Positions 28,947 to 37,999 of a stretch of 64,000 bases of DNA are shown here, piece after piece (the first letter of the stretch is position 1; each line of letters starts with the position of its first letter). Location: positions 186,001 to 250,000 of the forward strand of contig NZ_FOVF01000002.1 in the NCBI RefSeq assembly GCF_900115085.1, written 5' to 3'. The translations under genes and the position numbers were made by a program. Source of the stretch: Dokdonella immobilis. GTDB lineage: Bacteria > Pseudomonadota > Gammaproteobacteria > Xanthomonadales > Rhodanobacteraceae. Under the pieces are notes generated by a model. It did no database searches, was not told the origin of the DNA, and saw nothing but the letters and a program-made list of their open reading frames with translations.

Positions 28947-29813
28947 TCAGAGGTAGAGGATGCCGCCGAGCGTGGCCAGCCAGCCCACGGTCGCCAGCAG
29001 CAACACCGGATCGCGCACGGCGAGCCGGCTCGGATCGCCGCCCGCGCCCCGGCGAAAGACCAGGAACAGGTAGCGCAGGACGCCGAGCAGGACCCAGGGG
29101 GTCGAATAGAAGAGGGCGTGATGACCGTGGCGGGCAATCACCTCGGGCGAGAACGTGTAGAGAACATAGGCGGCGATGACGGCTCCGGACAGGCCGGCCA
29201 ACAGGCGCTCGATGGTGGCCAGGTCATAGCCCGACGCGGCACGCGCGCGGACGTCTTCGACGTGGACCAGATCGCCATGACGCTTGCCGAGGGCGAGCAT
29301 CAGGGCGAGCAGGAACCCCATGGCCAGGATCCAGGGCGTCAGCGGCACGTCGGCGGAAAGTCCGCCGGCGATGATGCGCAGCGCGAATCCGCTGGCGACG
29401 ATGACGACGTCGAGGTAGGCAATGCGCTTGAGGCCCAGCGAATAGGCCAGCTGGATGCCGAGGTAGAGGGCGATGACCGCCGCCACTTCGATGCGGACGG
29501 CAGCGGCGATCAGCAGCGATAGCAGGGCCAGCGCCGCCGACAGGCAGTAGGCCGGTTTCGCGCCGACTGCGCCGCGTGCCACCGGCCGCATGCGCTTGTC
29601 CGGATGCAGGCGGTCGCGCTCGGCATCGCGGGCATCATTGAAGGCATAGACCGCCGAGGCGGCAAGGCAGAATGCCGCCGTCGCCAGCAGGGCGCCGCGC
29701 AGGGCATCGCCATCGAGCAATGCGTGGGCGAAGAACAGCGGCAGCAGGACGAAGCCGTTCTTGATCCATTGCGCGGGGCGCGCCAGTTCGAGCAGCGCCA
29801 GGGCGGTTCGCAT
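28947..29813 (-). CDS. UbiA-family prenyltransferase, DPPR synthase-like
   Basis: A predicted 288-residue membrane protein with about nine hydrophobic helices. The N-terminal ARPAQWIKN and the acidic motif NDARDAERD near residue 60 followed by HPDKRMRPVARG are those of decaprenyl-phosphate phosphoribosyl transferase-like UbiA enzymes. These move a polyprenyl group or attach a sugar phosphate to polyprenyl phosphate. A second acidic motif lies later (KRHGDLVH). The ATG at 29813 starts four bases after the stop of the C25 peptidase gene, so the two are co-transcribed. The acceptor is not known. Confidence 0.85.
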   Translation of the reverse strand: MRTALALLELARPAQWIKNGFVLLPLFFAHALLDGDALRGALLATAAFCLAASAVYAFNDARDAERDRLHPDKRMRPVARGAVGAKPAYCLSAALALLSLLIAAAVRIEVAAVIALYLGIQLAYSLGLKRIAYLDVVIVASGFALRIIAGGLSADVPLTPWILAMGFLLALMLALGKRHGDLVHVEDVRARAASGYDLATIERLLAGLSGAVIAAYVLYTFSPEVIARHGHHALFYSTPWVLLGVLRYLFLVFRRGAGGDPSRLAVRDPVLLLATVGWLATLGGILYL

Positions 29814-29817
29814 GGAT

Positions 29818-32553
29818 TCAGTCGTTGCCCGCGGAAGCGGCCGCATGGCGGTCGAAGCCATCGCGCTTGAGCGTATCCGCGGCTTGCGCGCGCGGGGCAG
29901 GACGCAGCCCATCCGGCCAGCGCCAGCCATTCGAGCGCCGTTCGCCGATTCCGGCGAGGCTCAATCCGGCCGACATGTCCTGGCCGCTGCGCTCGTCGTT
30001 CGCATACAGACGCACGAACTTCGCGAGCTTGCCGTCGGGAAACTTCGGGATGTCCACGCTGAATACGGTTTCGTCGACCCGGCGCACCGTGGTCGACAGC
30101 AGCGCATCCTGTTCGTCCAGCCAGTCCATCGCAACCAGTCCGCCGAACGTCCGTCCCGGCAGGGAGACCAGGACCGACGGTCGCCACGGATCGGCGTCGA
30201 GGGCGAGCCGTGCATCGGCCCGCGGACGCTCGAGCACGACGGCGGGGTCGCCGAGCAGGTTGTACATCTCGACCAGGGTGCGGTCCTGCAGGGTCTTCTT
30301 CGATCGTACGATGGCCTCGCCGATGGTCGCTCCCGGAACCAGCAGCTCATCGACCAGGCTCTTGCTGAAGGCGGTCGAAGGCGAGTTTCGCCAGGAAGCC
30401 GCAAACACGGCGACGGCGCCCTTGTCGGCCTCGCGCAGGAAGCGTTCGCCGATCGAATCCTCGGTCGGGTTGTCGAACGGCGCCGAGTAGCAGGTCATCG
30501 AGAGGACCATCGGCAGGCGCCCGCCGTTCTGCAGCTCACTGACATCGTCGAGGGTGAACAGGTCGTGGTTCTTGCGCAGATCGGGTGGGCCGGTACGCCA
30601 GATGAATCGACCGCCGTGTCCGATGAAGTGCACGAGCAGCTGGCCGGCGTTGAGGCCGTCCTTGATCGCGCTCTGGTGGGAGAGGTTGTCGGCCTCGTCC
30701 GGACTGGCGTAGATCTTGTCGACGCTGAATCCGCGGCTGCTGACGCTGTTCGCGAGCTGGTCCGAGGACTTCTTGAAGTAGTCCGACTCGTCGGTGATGA
30801 ACATCACGTCGCGGCGCCAGATGCCCGGGTCCGGCCGGGTCAGGTAGGTAATGGTCTTGGCCACGATGGCGCTGACTTCGGCCGGTTCGACGACGGGAAA
30901 ACGGCCGACTGCGACGGACGGGTAGTAGCCGTCATCGACGACCCCGAACGGATTGTCGCTGGCGGACTGCCCTTCCGGAGAGGGGTATTGCCAGGTCGGA
31001 ATCAGGTTGCGATCGGCGAACGCGGCCGACCCTTCCTTGTAGGGTGTTGCCGGTATTCCCGAGAAGTGCCCGGAGAAGTTGAGCTCCGTGGAGTTGTTGG
31101 CGAACTTCGCATAGGCGAGATCGTTGTAGGTTTCGTGCCGGATGTCGAAACTGGCATCGCCGACGAGGAGCAGGAAGCGCGGTTTGGGTGCGGGCCAGTC
31201 CTTCCAGGCGGTACGCACGAAGTTGCTGATGGCGCGCGGATGCGGGATGCCGAAGTTGAAGCCGTCGTAGATGTCGTTGATGTCGGCAACCGCAACCTTC
31301 AGGCCGCGCTTTCGATGAAAGTCGGCGAGCGGTTCGATCGCCTCCATCAGGCTGGGATGGCTGACGATCAGGTAGTCGTAGCCGGTCGTTGGCATCGACC
31401 ATAGAGCCGGCCTGGCGGCGCGAACCGATTTCGGTCGGGCCAGCGGATCGACAGCCGCGTACAGGGTCGTGCCGGCGGGAGCGGCCGCGAAGGTCGCTTC
31501 GCCGTTGCCTTGCAGCTCGCCGTACCGACGCACGCCGTCGTCGCCGTATAGCAAAGGTGGCGACTCGCCCTGCCAGCGCACCGCAAATGACCCATTCGAC
31601 GCGCGGTCCAATTGGACCGGCGGCGACGTCGCCGAAAGACTGCCGACCGCGTAGCGGAATTCGATCCAGTTGAACATGACGACGTCCACCAGGGAGTTGT
31701 CGGGATTCCAGGGCGTGGCCCGTTTGGGAATCGAAAGTTCGAACTGGTTGCCTTCCGCTTTGAGCCAGGCCGCGGGAAGCTCGAGTTCCCGGCTCACCTC
31801 ATCCTTGCCGTCCCATTCGAAACGTTCGACCAGGCGGTCGTTGATGCGGAATTCGACCCGGTGATCGTGGGGTCGCTGGGACTCATGGTCATACGGCACG
31901 AACAGTGCGGAAATGCCGCGAAAGTTGATCTTCACGCCAACCTTGCCCGCGGATACCTGCAATTCGGGCAGGTCGAAGCGACCGGGCAGCGGCTTGGGGT
32001 CGGCCTGGGTCAGCTTGGCCCACTGCCAGAGGTCGGGCTCCTCGCCGGGCTTCTGGGCGTTCTGGTCGAGCCGGATCATGAGGTTTTCCTGCTCGAAATG
32101 CAGGGTCCGCTCGAGCGCAGCCGGTTTCGAACCCGGTATCGGGCGTTCGTCGCGAATGCGCGCATGGGGACCCGGTGCGACCGAGAGCATGTAGCTGTTG
32201 TTGATGCTGTAGGTATCGAACCAGCTCTGTGGACCGTGCAGCTGCTGGCCGATCCATTCGATCCGGTCGCCCGGGTCGAACCTGCCATCGCCGCCATCGG
32301 CGACCGCGATTGGTACCTCGACGCCGAGGTTGGTCAGGCGCAGGTCCGAACTGGCGCACCCGGCCAGCCCGGGCTGGATGGCCACGACGTCCTCGTGGCC
32401 CAGCGCATAGACGCCCGTGTGCTCGATTTCGACATTCAGGTTGCCCTCGCAGGCGCCAGCGAGGGCCGGGGCAAACAGGATCGCGAGCAGGGAATTGCGA
32501 AACGGGGTCACCGCGCGAATCGGCGCTGGGCGAGGCAGATTCACATTCGACAT
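29818..32553 (-). CDS. Gingipain-like C25 family cysteine peptidase
   Basis: A predicted 911-residue secreted protein. The signal peptide is at about residues 17-35 (LLAILFAPALAGAC). A long beta-rich N-terminal region (to about 380) is followed by a C25 peptidase domain, about residues 390-790. The catalytic pair is visible as His646 in FIGHGG and Cys688 in MTCYSAPF, with the expected FLREADKGAVAVF helix after it. C25 enzymes are best known as gingipains of Porphyromonas, exported by type IX secretion through a C-terminal sorting domain. I see no such domain and the last 80 residues are only polar. The route may be type II secretion (a gspF lies nearby), which is inference. The start lacks a clear ribosome site. 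Confidence 0.83.
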   Translation of the reverse strand: MSNVNLPRPAPIRAVTPFRNSLLAILFAPALAGACEGNLNVEIEHTGVYALGHEDVVAIQPGLAGCASSDLRLTNLGVEVPIAVADGGDGRFDPGDRIEWIGQQLHGPQSWFDTYSINNSYMLSVAPGPHARIRDERPIPGSKPAALERTLHFEQENLMIRLDQNAQKPGEEPDLWQWAKLTQADPKPLPGRFDLPELQVSAGKVGVKINFRGISALFVPYDHESQRPHDHRVEFRINDRLVERFEWDGKDEVSRELELPAAWLKAEGNQFELSIPKRATPWNPDNSLVDVVMFNWIEFRYAVGSLSATSPPVQLDRASNGSFAVRWQGESPPLLYGDDGVRRYGELQGNGEATFAAAPAGTTLYAAVDPLARPKSVRAARPALWSMPTTGYDYLIVSHPSLMEAIEPLADFHRKRGLKVAVADINDIYDGFNFGIPHPRAISNFVRTAWKDWPAPKPRFLLLVGDASFDIRHETYNDLAYAKFANNSTELNFSGHFSGIPATPYKEGSAAFADRNLIPTWQYPSPEGQSASDNPFGVVDDGYYPSVAVGRFPVVEPAEVSAIVAKTITYLTRPDPGIWRRDVMFITDESDYFKKSSDQLANSVSSRGFSVDKIYASPDEADNLSHQSAIKDGLNAGQLLVHFIGHGGRFIWRTGPPDLRKNHDLFTLDDVSELQNGGRLPMVLSMTCYSAPFDNPTEDSIGERFLREADKGAVAVFAASWRNSPSTAFSKSLVDELLVPGATIGEAIVRSKKTLQDRTLVEMYNLLGDPAVVLERPRADARLALDADPWRPSVLVSLPGRTFGGLVAMDWLDEQDALLSTTVRRVDETVFSVDIPKFPDGKLAKFVRLYANDERSGQDMSAGLSLAGIGERRSNGWRWPDGLRPAPRAQAADTLKRDGFDRHAAASAGND

Positions 32554-32702
32554 CAGCTGGGTTGTACCGGAAAGTAATCGGCTAGGCTAATGGCCTTGTG
32601 CGACTGCTGCAACCGCAGCGATCGCCGATGCGCAAATTCTAGAAGCATTGGCCTTGCCGGCTGGACCGGTCAAGGCCGACCCAGCAGGAGCCGCCCCCGA
32701 CG

Positions 32703-34295
32703 ATGATTTCAAAACGCACTGGCAGGAAAGCACAGCCGGGGAGGCTGCACGGACTGACGGGGGCCGCACGAAGGTCGCTGGAACGGATCGACCCGTTGCT
32801 TCACCTGCATCGCTGGGCCGAGGCCGAGCAACTGCTGGCGGCGTCCCTGGCGCTCGCTCCCGGACATCCGGCCGTCCTCGAGCGGCTCGGACGCCTGCAC
32901 CTGGGCCAGGGTCGCAACGAGGATGCAATGGACGACCTTGGCGGCGCCCTGCGTTCCTGCCCGGACGATCCGGAACTGCTGGACCTGTTGGCCGCCGCGC
33001 AGGCCGGCGCCGGTCAGGTGCTGGCCGCCGCGAACACCCTGCAGCGGGCCTGCACGATCCGTCCCGAACCGGCACGCTGGCTGTCGCTTGGCGCCACGTT
33101 CGATGCCTGCGGCGAGCACGAAGCGGCCCTGGATGCCGCCGAACGCGCGCTGGCGCTGGATCCGAATTTGACCCGCGCCGGCTTCCTGAAGGCGCGCAGC
33201 CTGCAGGCGCTCGGTCGGATCGCCGAGACCGCGCAAGCGTATCGATCGCTGCTGGCCAAGGGGCAGGCGCGCGAAGACGCCTGGTTTGGGCTGCTCGACA
33301 TCAAGACCGTCGAGCTGGCCCCGGGCGAGTTCGAGGCCCTGGCCACTTTCGCCTCCGATCCGGGGCTCTCCAGCGAGGCCCGCATGAAGGTCGATTTTGC
33401 CTTCGGCCAGGCCTGCGAGCGGCTCGGGCGATATTCCGAGGCGTTCGCGGCGTTCGACCGGGCCAATGCGGCGGCGCGGGAGCGCTGGCGCTGGAACGCG
33501 ACCGAGCACCACGCCCAGGTCGAGGCCCTGGCGCGGACATCGAGGTCCCTGGCCGCAGGTCCTGACGGGGATGCTCGCGGGTCGGAGGTGATCTTCGTGG
33601 TCGGATTGCCTCGTTCCGGATCGACCCTGGTCGAGCAGATCCTGTCCGCACACTCGCTCGTGGAAGGTGCGAGCGAACTGCCGGATCTCGGTCTCGTCCT
33701 GAACGCGGAGTCGAGACGCCGTGGCACCGAGCTGGCGAACTGGGCGCCTCGGGCCAGCCCTGCCGACTGGCAGCGACTGGGCGGGGAATACCTGGAGCGA
33801 ACCGCGCGCTGGCGCAGCCAGCGACCCATCTCCACGGACAAGGCGCTCGACAACTGGAAATACGTGGGCGTAATCCGCGCCATGTTGCCAGGTAGCCGGA
33901 TCATCGACTGCCGACGCGATCCGCTGGAAACCTGCTGGTCCTGTTACAAGCAGATGTTCGCGCCCGGGCTGATGCGTTTCAGCTACGCCTTTGCGGACCT
34001 TGCCGCCTGCTGGAAGGACTATGCATGGCTGACCGATTTCTGGCAGCGCGAGCATCCCGGACATGTGCGCGTGCAGGCGCTTGAGGCGATTCTGGCGGAT
34101 GCGCCGGTTCAGGTTCGGCAACTGCTGGACTTCTGTGGCCTGCCATTCGAGGCCGGTTGCCTGAGTCCGGAGGATGCCCGGCGCGCGGTGCGGACCGCCA
34201 GTTCGGCGCAGGTGCGCCAGCCGATGCGCCGTCAGACCGGAGTGGCCGGGAACTACGGAAACCTGCTTGACGCACTGCGGCAGGCCCTGACCTGA
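32703..34295 (+). CDS. TPR-repeat sulfotransferase
   Basis: A predicted 530-residue protein. The first 280 residues are tetratricopeptide-type helical repeats (for example HPAVLERLGRLHLGQGRNED and a later ALALDPN unit). The C-terminal 240 residues are a sulfotransferase with the 5'-phosphosulfate loop GLPRSGSTLVEQIL at 301-314. The 3'-phosphate-binding motif CRRDPLETCWS follows. It should transfer sulfate from PAPS to a sugar or protein, with the TPR part binding the acceptor or partner. No signal peptide is seen, so it is cytosolic or membrane-facing. It is divergent from the C25 peptidase. Confidence 0.88.
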   Translation: MISKRTGRKAQPGRLHGLTGAARRSLERIDPLLHLHRWAEAEQLLAASLALAPGHPAVLERLGRLHLGQGRNEDAMDDLGGALRSCPDDPELLDLLAAAQAGAGQVLAAANTLQRACTIRPEPARWLSLGATFDACGEHEAALDAAERALALDPNLTRAGFLKARSLQALGRIAETAQAYRSLLAKGQAREDAWFGLLDIKTVELAPGEFEALATFASDPGLSSEARMKVDFAFGQACERLGRYSEAFAAFDRANAAARERWRWNATEHHAQVEALARTSRSLAAGPDGDARGSEVIFVVGLPRSGSTLVEQILSAHSLVEGASELPDLGLVLNAESRRRGTELANWAPRASPADWQRLGGEYLERTARWRSQRPISTDKALDNWKYVGVIRAMLPGSRIIDCRRDPLETCWSCYKQMFAPGLMRFSYAFADLAACWKDYAWLTDFWQREHPGHVRVQALEAILADAPVQVRQLLDFCGLPFEAGCLSPEDARRAVRTASSAQVRQPMRRQTGVAGNYGNLLDALRQALT

Positions 34296-34505
34296 GCGAG
34301 CGGCAGGTGATCGTCGGCCGATGGCGCCGGTCCGGCTCGACATCACTCCGCCCCGCCCCAAAGCTGAATGCCGCACACGCCGGGTTGTGGTAGCTTGACG
34401 CACTGGGGAGATGGGATCGTCTATTCAGCAACTTTGCATGGCGGACTAGGATCCGGCAGGGAAACAAAGATCCAAAGTTCATTAATCAATCTCGGGTGAA
34501 TGTTA

Positions 34506-35111
34506 ATGAGCACATCCAATAGTCTTTCAGTAGCTCGCAAGCCGCGTTTCAGCCGCGCAGCTGTGGTTGCCTCGCTGGCCTTAGCCTCGGCCACCATCGG
34601 TTCGTCATCGGCGATCGCGGCGATCATCTGTTCGAATTTTCCGGCCCCGGTCGACGTGCCCGCGACGATTGACGGCGCCTACGTGAATTTCGCCACGGGC
34701 GTGGTCAATCTGGCGGGAACCGTGGCCGGCTGGGACTTCAATGCGTATCAGACCGGCGGCAATCTTCGATTCTTCACCTCCACCAATGCTGCCAACACCA
34801 ACCGCATCGTCGGTACCGGCACCACCGCGGACGTCCTTCCGGCGGGCACCATGATCGACGGCTCCTCGCCGCTGACCACGGCCGGCATCGTCAATCCGGG
34901 TGCGCTCCTCGGTGGCGTAACCAACGGTTATGTCGGCGTGGCCTTCAACAACGAAGGCACCGCGACGACGAACTACGCCTGGGTCTCGCTCTCGACCACG
35001 GGCCCGACCGGATATCCGGTCACGATCAACCAGTACTGCTACCAGGACGATGGCTCGGGCATCATGGCGGGCACCACGCCGGTCTCGCTGCAGAGCTACT
35101 CGGTCGACTAG
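34506..35111 (+). CDS. Secreted Thr/Gly/Ala-rich protein of unknown function
   Basis: A predicted 201-residue exported protein. I chose the ATG at 34506, 8 bases after GGGTGA; an ATG 6 bases earlier abuts that site. The signal peptide runs to about residue 38 (LALASATIGSSSAIA). The mature part is rich in Thr, Gly, Asn and Ala with alternating beta-strand pattern. It has two widely spaced cysteines (IICSNF and NQYCYQDDGSG) that could pair. It resembles small extracellular beta proteins sometimes carrying a PEP-CTERM tail, but no such tail is present. Two hairpins follow the stop. Confidence 0.7.
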   Translation: MSTSNSLSVARKPRFSRAAVVASLALASATIGSSSAIAAIICSNFPAPVDVPATIDGAYVNFATGVVNLAGTVAGWDFNAYQTGGNLRFFTSTNAANTNRIVGTGTTADVLPAGTMIDGSSPLTTAGIVNPGALLGGVTNGYVGVAFNNEGTATTNYAWVSLSTTGPTGYPVTINQYCYQDDGSGIMAGTTPVSLQSYSVD

Positions 35112-35126
35112 ACCGGCCAGGAATTG

Positions 35127-35188
35127 CGCGGGCGATCATCGCCCGCGGTTTCAACAAGAAGGGCAGGCCGTCGAGGCCTGCCCTTTTT
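35127..35188. terminator. Double terminator hairpin between convergent secreted-protein genes
   Basis: The first hairpin is a perfect 10-bp stem with one unpaired centre base: CGCGGGCGAT (35127-35136), C, ATCGCCCGCG (35138-35147). The second is GGGCAGGCC (35161-35169), GTCGA, GGCCTGCCC (35175-35183) followed by five T, a classic Rho-independent terminator. It serves the gene ending at 35111 and, through the palindrome, possibly also the convergent gene. Confidence 0.75.
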
Positions 35189-35267
35189 CATTGCCCCGCC
35201 CGATCCAGGTTCAAGGCTTGCGGATCCGCCGGGTTGGCGGGCGCTGTCGGAAATGCGGTGACGGTGG

Positions 35268-35636
35268 CTATTTGATCGCGCCAGGTACGAGCGACTGCCA
35301 GCGATTGCTGCGCGCCTTGATCGGTACGCTGATGGACTCGGTGGACGTGTTGCTGCCGCCCGGTGTCGATTCGGCGGCTTCGGCGGCCGCAGGCGCTGAT
35401 CTGTCGTTGGCGACCGAAGCGGAGGCACGCGTGCTGTCCCGAATGCCCGTGACGCTGCGGCCGCCATCGGCCGCAGCGGAACCGGAGGAAGCGCAATCGT
35501 TCTGCGCGCTCGATGCGCCCGCGCCACGTTCGGATGTCGTGCCGACATCCATCGAGTAGTCACCGGCATGCGCCGCCGCGGCGAACAACAGCGCGGCCAG
35601 AAGTGAAAGCGAGGAGGTCAACTTGCGCGTGGTCAT
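35268..35636 (-). CDS. Small secreted Ser/Ala-rich protein
   Basis: A predicted 122-residue exported protein. The ATG at 35636 has GGAG 7 bases upstream; earlier ATGs give no signal. The signal peptide is about residues 1-24 (LLAALLFAAAAHA-GDYS). The mature 98 residues are Ser-, Ala-, Thr- and Gly-rich, mostly predicted disordered, with one Cys. It converges with the secreted gene at 34506-35111. No homologous motif is recognised. Confidence 0.6.
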   Translation of the reverse strand: MTTRKLTSSLSLLAALLFAAAAHAGDYSMDVGTTSERGAGASSAQNDCASSGSAAADGGRSVTGIRDSTRASASVANDRSAPAAAEAAESTPGGSNTSTESISVPIKARSNRWQSLVPGAIK

Positions 35637-36096
35637 GCTTCGTCTCCGGATTGCTGCACGGGACTGCGTCGGCGCCAGAGCGGGGAAGTTTCCCACGATC
35701 CCTGGACGGACACCAGCAATCCATCCTGCAAGCGAGATTGCCGAGGCTGCTTTGCAATCGGTCCCGGGCAAGCTTCAGCAGCTATCATGCCAAGCCAGAA
35801 TATCCATGAATATCAAAATGGTAGGTTCAGTTCGCGGTGCGCTTCAGGTGTCCAGTGGACAGCGGCGGACAGTCGCGGACACGTCCGTGTCCGCAGGCGA
35901 ACATTCGGTGAATCGCCCGCCCGAACCCGGCCGCAAGGCCGGCATGGCACCCGTACCGACTGCGCCAGCGGATGCCCGGGCATGCGCCGGACGTTGATCG
36001 GGCAGGCCACATAATGGTTCCATGCGGGGCGTTCGCGTATCGCAGGCCGGGCCGCGAACGCATTCCGCCCCATTTCCTGACCGGACCCCGCTACCG
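35637..36096. other. 460-base region upstream of the DhaL-DegV gene
   Basis: No gene is seen. The AT-richer stretch 35785-35825 contains a direct repeat of GAATATC with a three-base gap. A palindrome GCGGACACG-TC-CGTGTCCGC lies at 35875-35894 with a related GTGTCC/GGACA pair just before it. It could contain promoters for both divergent genes and a repressor site; none is proven. Confidence 0.4.
35875..35894. repeat. Perfect 9-bp palindrome
   Basis: GCGGACACG and CGTGTCCGC separated by two bases form a two-fold-symmetric site. It could be an operator or a small hairpin. It is about 200 bases before the DhaL-DegV start. Confidence 0.5.
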
Positions 36097-37947
36097 ATGC
36101 CATCGTCCGCCATCGAAAACCCGGGTTTAAGCCCGAGACATCACCGCGACGCCGACGGACGCACGCTCAAGCAGGCGCTGATTGCCGGCATCGGCCGCGT
36201 TCTCGCCGAACGCGACCTCCTCAACCGGATCAATGTCTTTCCGGTGCCCGATGGCGATACCGGCAGCAATCTCGGCTTCACCCTGGCGAGCGTGCGCAAC
36301 GCCCTGCGCGGCATGTCGGGTGCGCACGCCGGCGCGATCTTCCAGCGCATGGCCAGCGAGGCGATCGATGGCGCGCGCGGCAATTCGGGCGCCATCCTCG
36401 CTCAGTTCCTGCAGGGCGTCAGCGAACCGTTGGCCGGGCAGCGGCGCCTTGGCCTGTGCCCGCTGGCGGCGGCCGTCGACATCGGTGCGCTGCAGGCTCG
36501 CCAGGCGATCGCCGAGCCGCGCGAGGGCACCATGTTGTCGGTCATCGGAGCATTCTCGCGATCGCTGCGCCAGGCCTGCGACCAGGGCGTCGAGGACTTG
36601 CGTACCGCCTTTGCGCGCGCTCTCGCGGCAAGCCGCGAAGCGCTCGCGGACACGCCGAAGCAACTGGCGGTGCTGCGCAAGGCGGGCGTCGTCGATGCCG
36701 GCGCGCAGGGCTTCCTGCATCTTCTCGAAGGCATCAACGATTACATCCAGCGCGGTCGCGTGGCCGCGCACGGCGAGGCCCAGCCGGTTGCCGCCGATGT
36801 CGGCGTCATGGTCGGGTCCGAGATCGATACCGATCCGACCCACCGCTGGTGCACGGAGTGTGTGCTTTCGGCGAGTTCGATCGATCGTGCCCAGGTGCGC
36901 CTGGCCCTCGATGCACTGGGCGGCTCGAGCCTGGTCATGGCCGGCACGCGCGAGAAGCTGCGCGTGCACATGCACATCGACGAGCCCGCTCGCCTGTTCG
37001 ACGCGCTGTCGCGGTTCGGCGAAGTGCGCGCGCGCAAGGCCGACGACATGCTCGCCCAGCAGCGTTCCGCGCATGTCAGCGGCAAGGTCGCCGTGGTCGT
37101 CGATTCGGCGGCCGACATTACGGCCGAGGCCCTCGAGACTCTGCCCCTACAGGTCGTTCCGGTGCGCATCAACGTCGGTGCGCAGGACTTCCTCGACAAG
37201 GTGTCCCTGTCCGCCGATGCGTTCTACGCCCTGCTGCGCACCAGCGAGCACACCGTGCGCACCTCGCAACCGCCACCGGGCGACTTCCGGCGGCTGTTCG
37301 AATTCCTCCTCAGCCATCACGAGGAAGTCCTCTACGTCGGCGTCTCGCGCGCCATTTCAGGCACGCTGCAGGCCGGCGAATCCGCGGCCTCGGGTCTGGA
37401 TCGGCGCGTTCATGTCTTCGACACGGCGAACGTCTCGGGTGGCCAGGGTCTGCTCGCGCGGCACGCGGCCGAACGCGCCGCGGCTGGAGCCGATGCCGCG
37501 ACGATCATCGCCGAGCTCGAGGCCTTGCGCGCGCGAACCGCAACGTTTGCCTACGTCCGCGATCTGACCTCGGCCGTACGCGGAGGCCGCATTCCGGCCT
37601 GGGCGCTGCCGATCACGCGCTGGCTGGGCCTGGTCCCGTTGGCCCGCATCGGTGCCCGCGACGGACGCCTGCACGTGCTTGGCATCGGCCTGGATCGCAG
37701 GGAACTGCCGCGTCGCTTCGTGGTTCGCTGCCTGCGCGGCATCGATCGGACCACGGCCTGGCGCGGCCAGGTCATGCATTGCGACAACCCTGACGAAGCC
37801 GAGCGCGTGCGGGCCGCTCTGGTCGCGCAGTTGCCCGGGGTCGAGTGTCCCCCCGTATTCGACGCCGGCAGCGCCATCGGTGCACACGCCGGTGCCGGTG
37901 CAGTCGTGTTGGCACTCATGCCGAAGCTGCCGCCGTCGCCACGGTAA
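36097..37947 (+). CDS. DhaL/Fak kinase domain fused to DegV fatty-acid-binding domain
   Basis: A predicted 616-residue cytosolic fusion. The N-terminal half is a DAK2/DhaL kinase (NVFPVPDGDTGSNL, with the Mg-binding Asp pair at 52-54; a later GARGNSGAILAQFLQG). The C-terminal half from about residue 325 is DegV/EDD-like (VVVDSAADI, TSQPPPGDF, VGVSRAISGTLQAGE) with the Ser/Thr pocket that binds a fatty acyl chain. In Firmicutes these parts are separate proteins, FakA and FakB, which phosphorylate exogenous fatty acids. Here they are one chain. The next gene is plsY, which uses acyl phosphate, fitting that pathway. The start is uncertain; I prefer ATG 36097 to the ATG at 36022. Confidence 0.87.
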   Translation: MPSSAIENPGLSPRHHRDADGRTLKQALIAGIGRVLAERDLLNRINVFPVPDGDTGSNLGFTLASVRNALRGMSGAHAGAIFQRMASEAIDGARGNSGAILAQFLQGVSEPLAGQRRLGLCPLAAAVDIGALQARQAIAEPREGTMLSVIGAFSRSLRQACDQGVEDLRTAFARALAASREALADTPKQLAVLRKAGVVDAGAQGFLHLLEGINDYIQRGRVAAHGEAQPVAADVGVMVGSEIDTDPTHRWCTECVLSASSIDRAQVRLALDALGGSSLVMAGTREKLRVHMHIDEPARLFDALSRFGEVRARKADDMLAQQRSAHVSGKVAVVVDSAADITAEALETLPLQVVPVRINVGAQDFLDKVSLSADAFYALLRTSEHTVRTSQPPPGDFRRLFEFLLSHHEEVLYVGVSRAISGTLQAGESAASGLDRRVHVFDTANVSGGQGLLARHAAERAAAGADAATIIAELEALRARTATFAYVRDLTSAVRGGRIPAWALPITRWLGLVPLARIGARDGRLHVLGIGLDRRELPRRFVVRCLRGIDRTTAWRGQVMHCDNPDEAERVRAALVAQLPGVECPPVFDAGSAIGAHAGAGAVVLALMPKLPPSPR

Positions 37948-37999
37948 TGGCATCATCGTCGTGCGCGGCCTTCCGCCGACGGCCCGGGAGAGGGGAATC

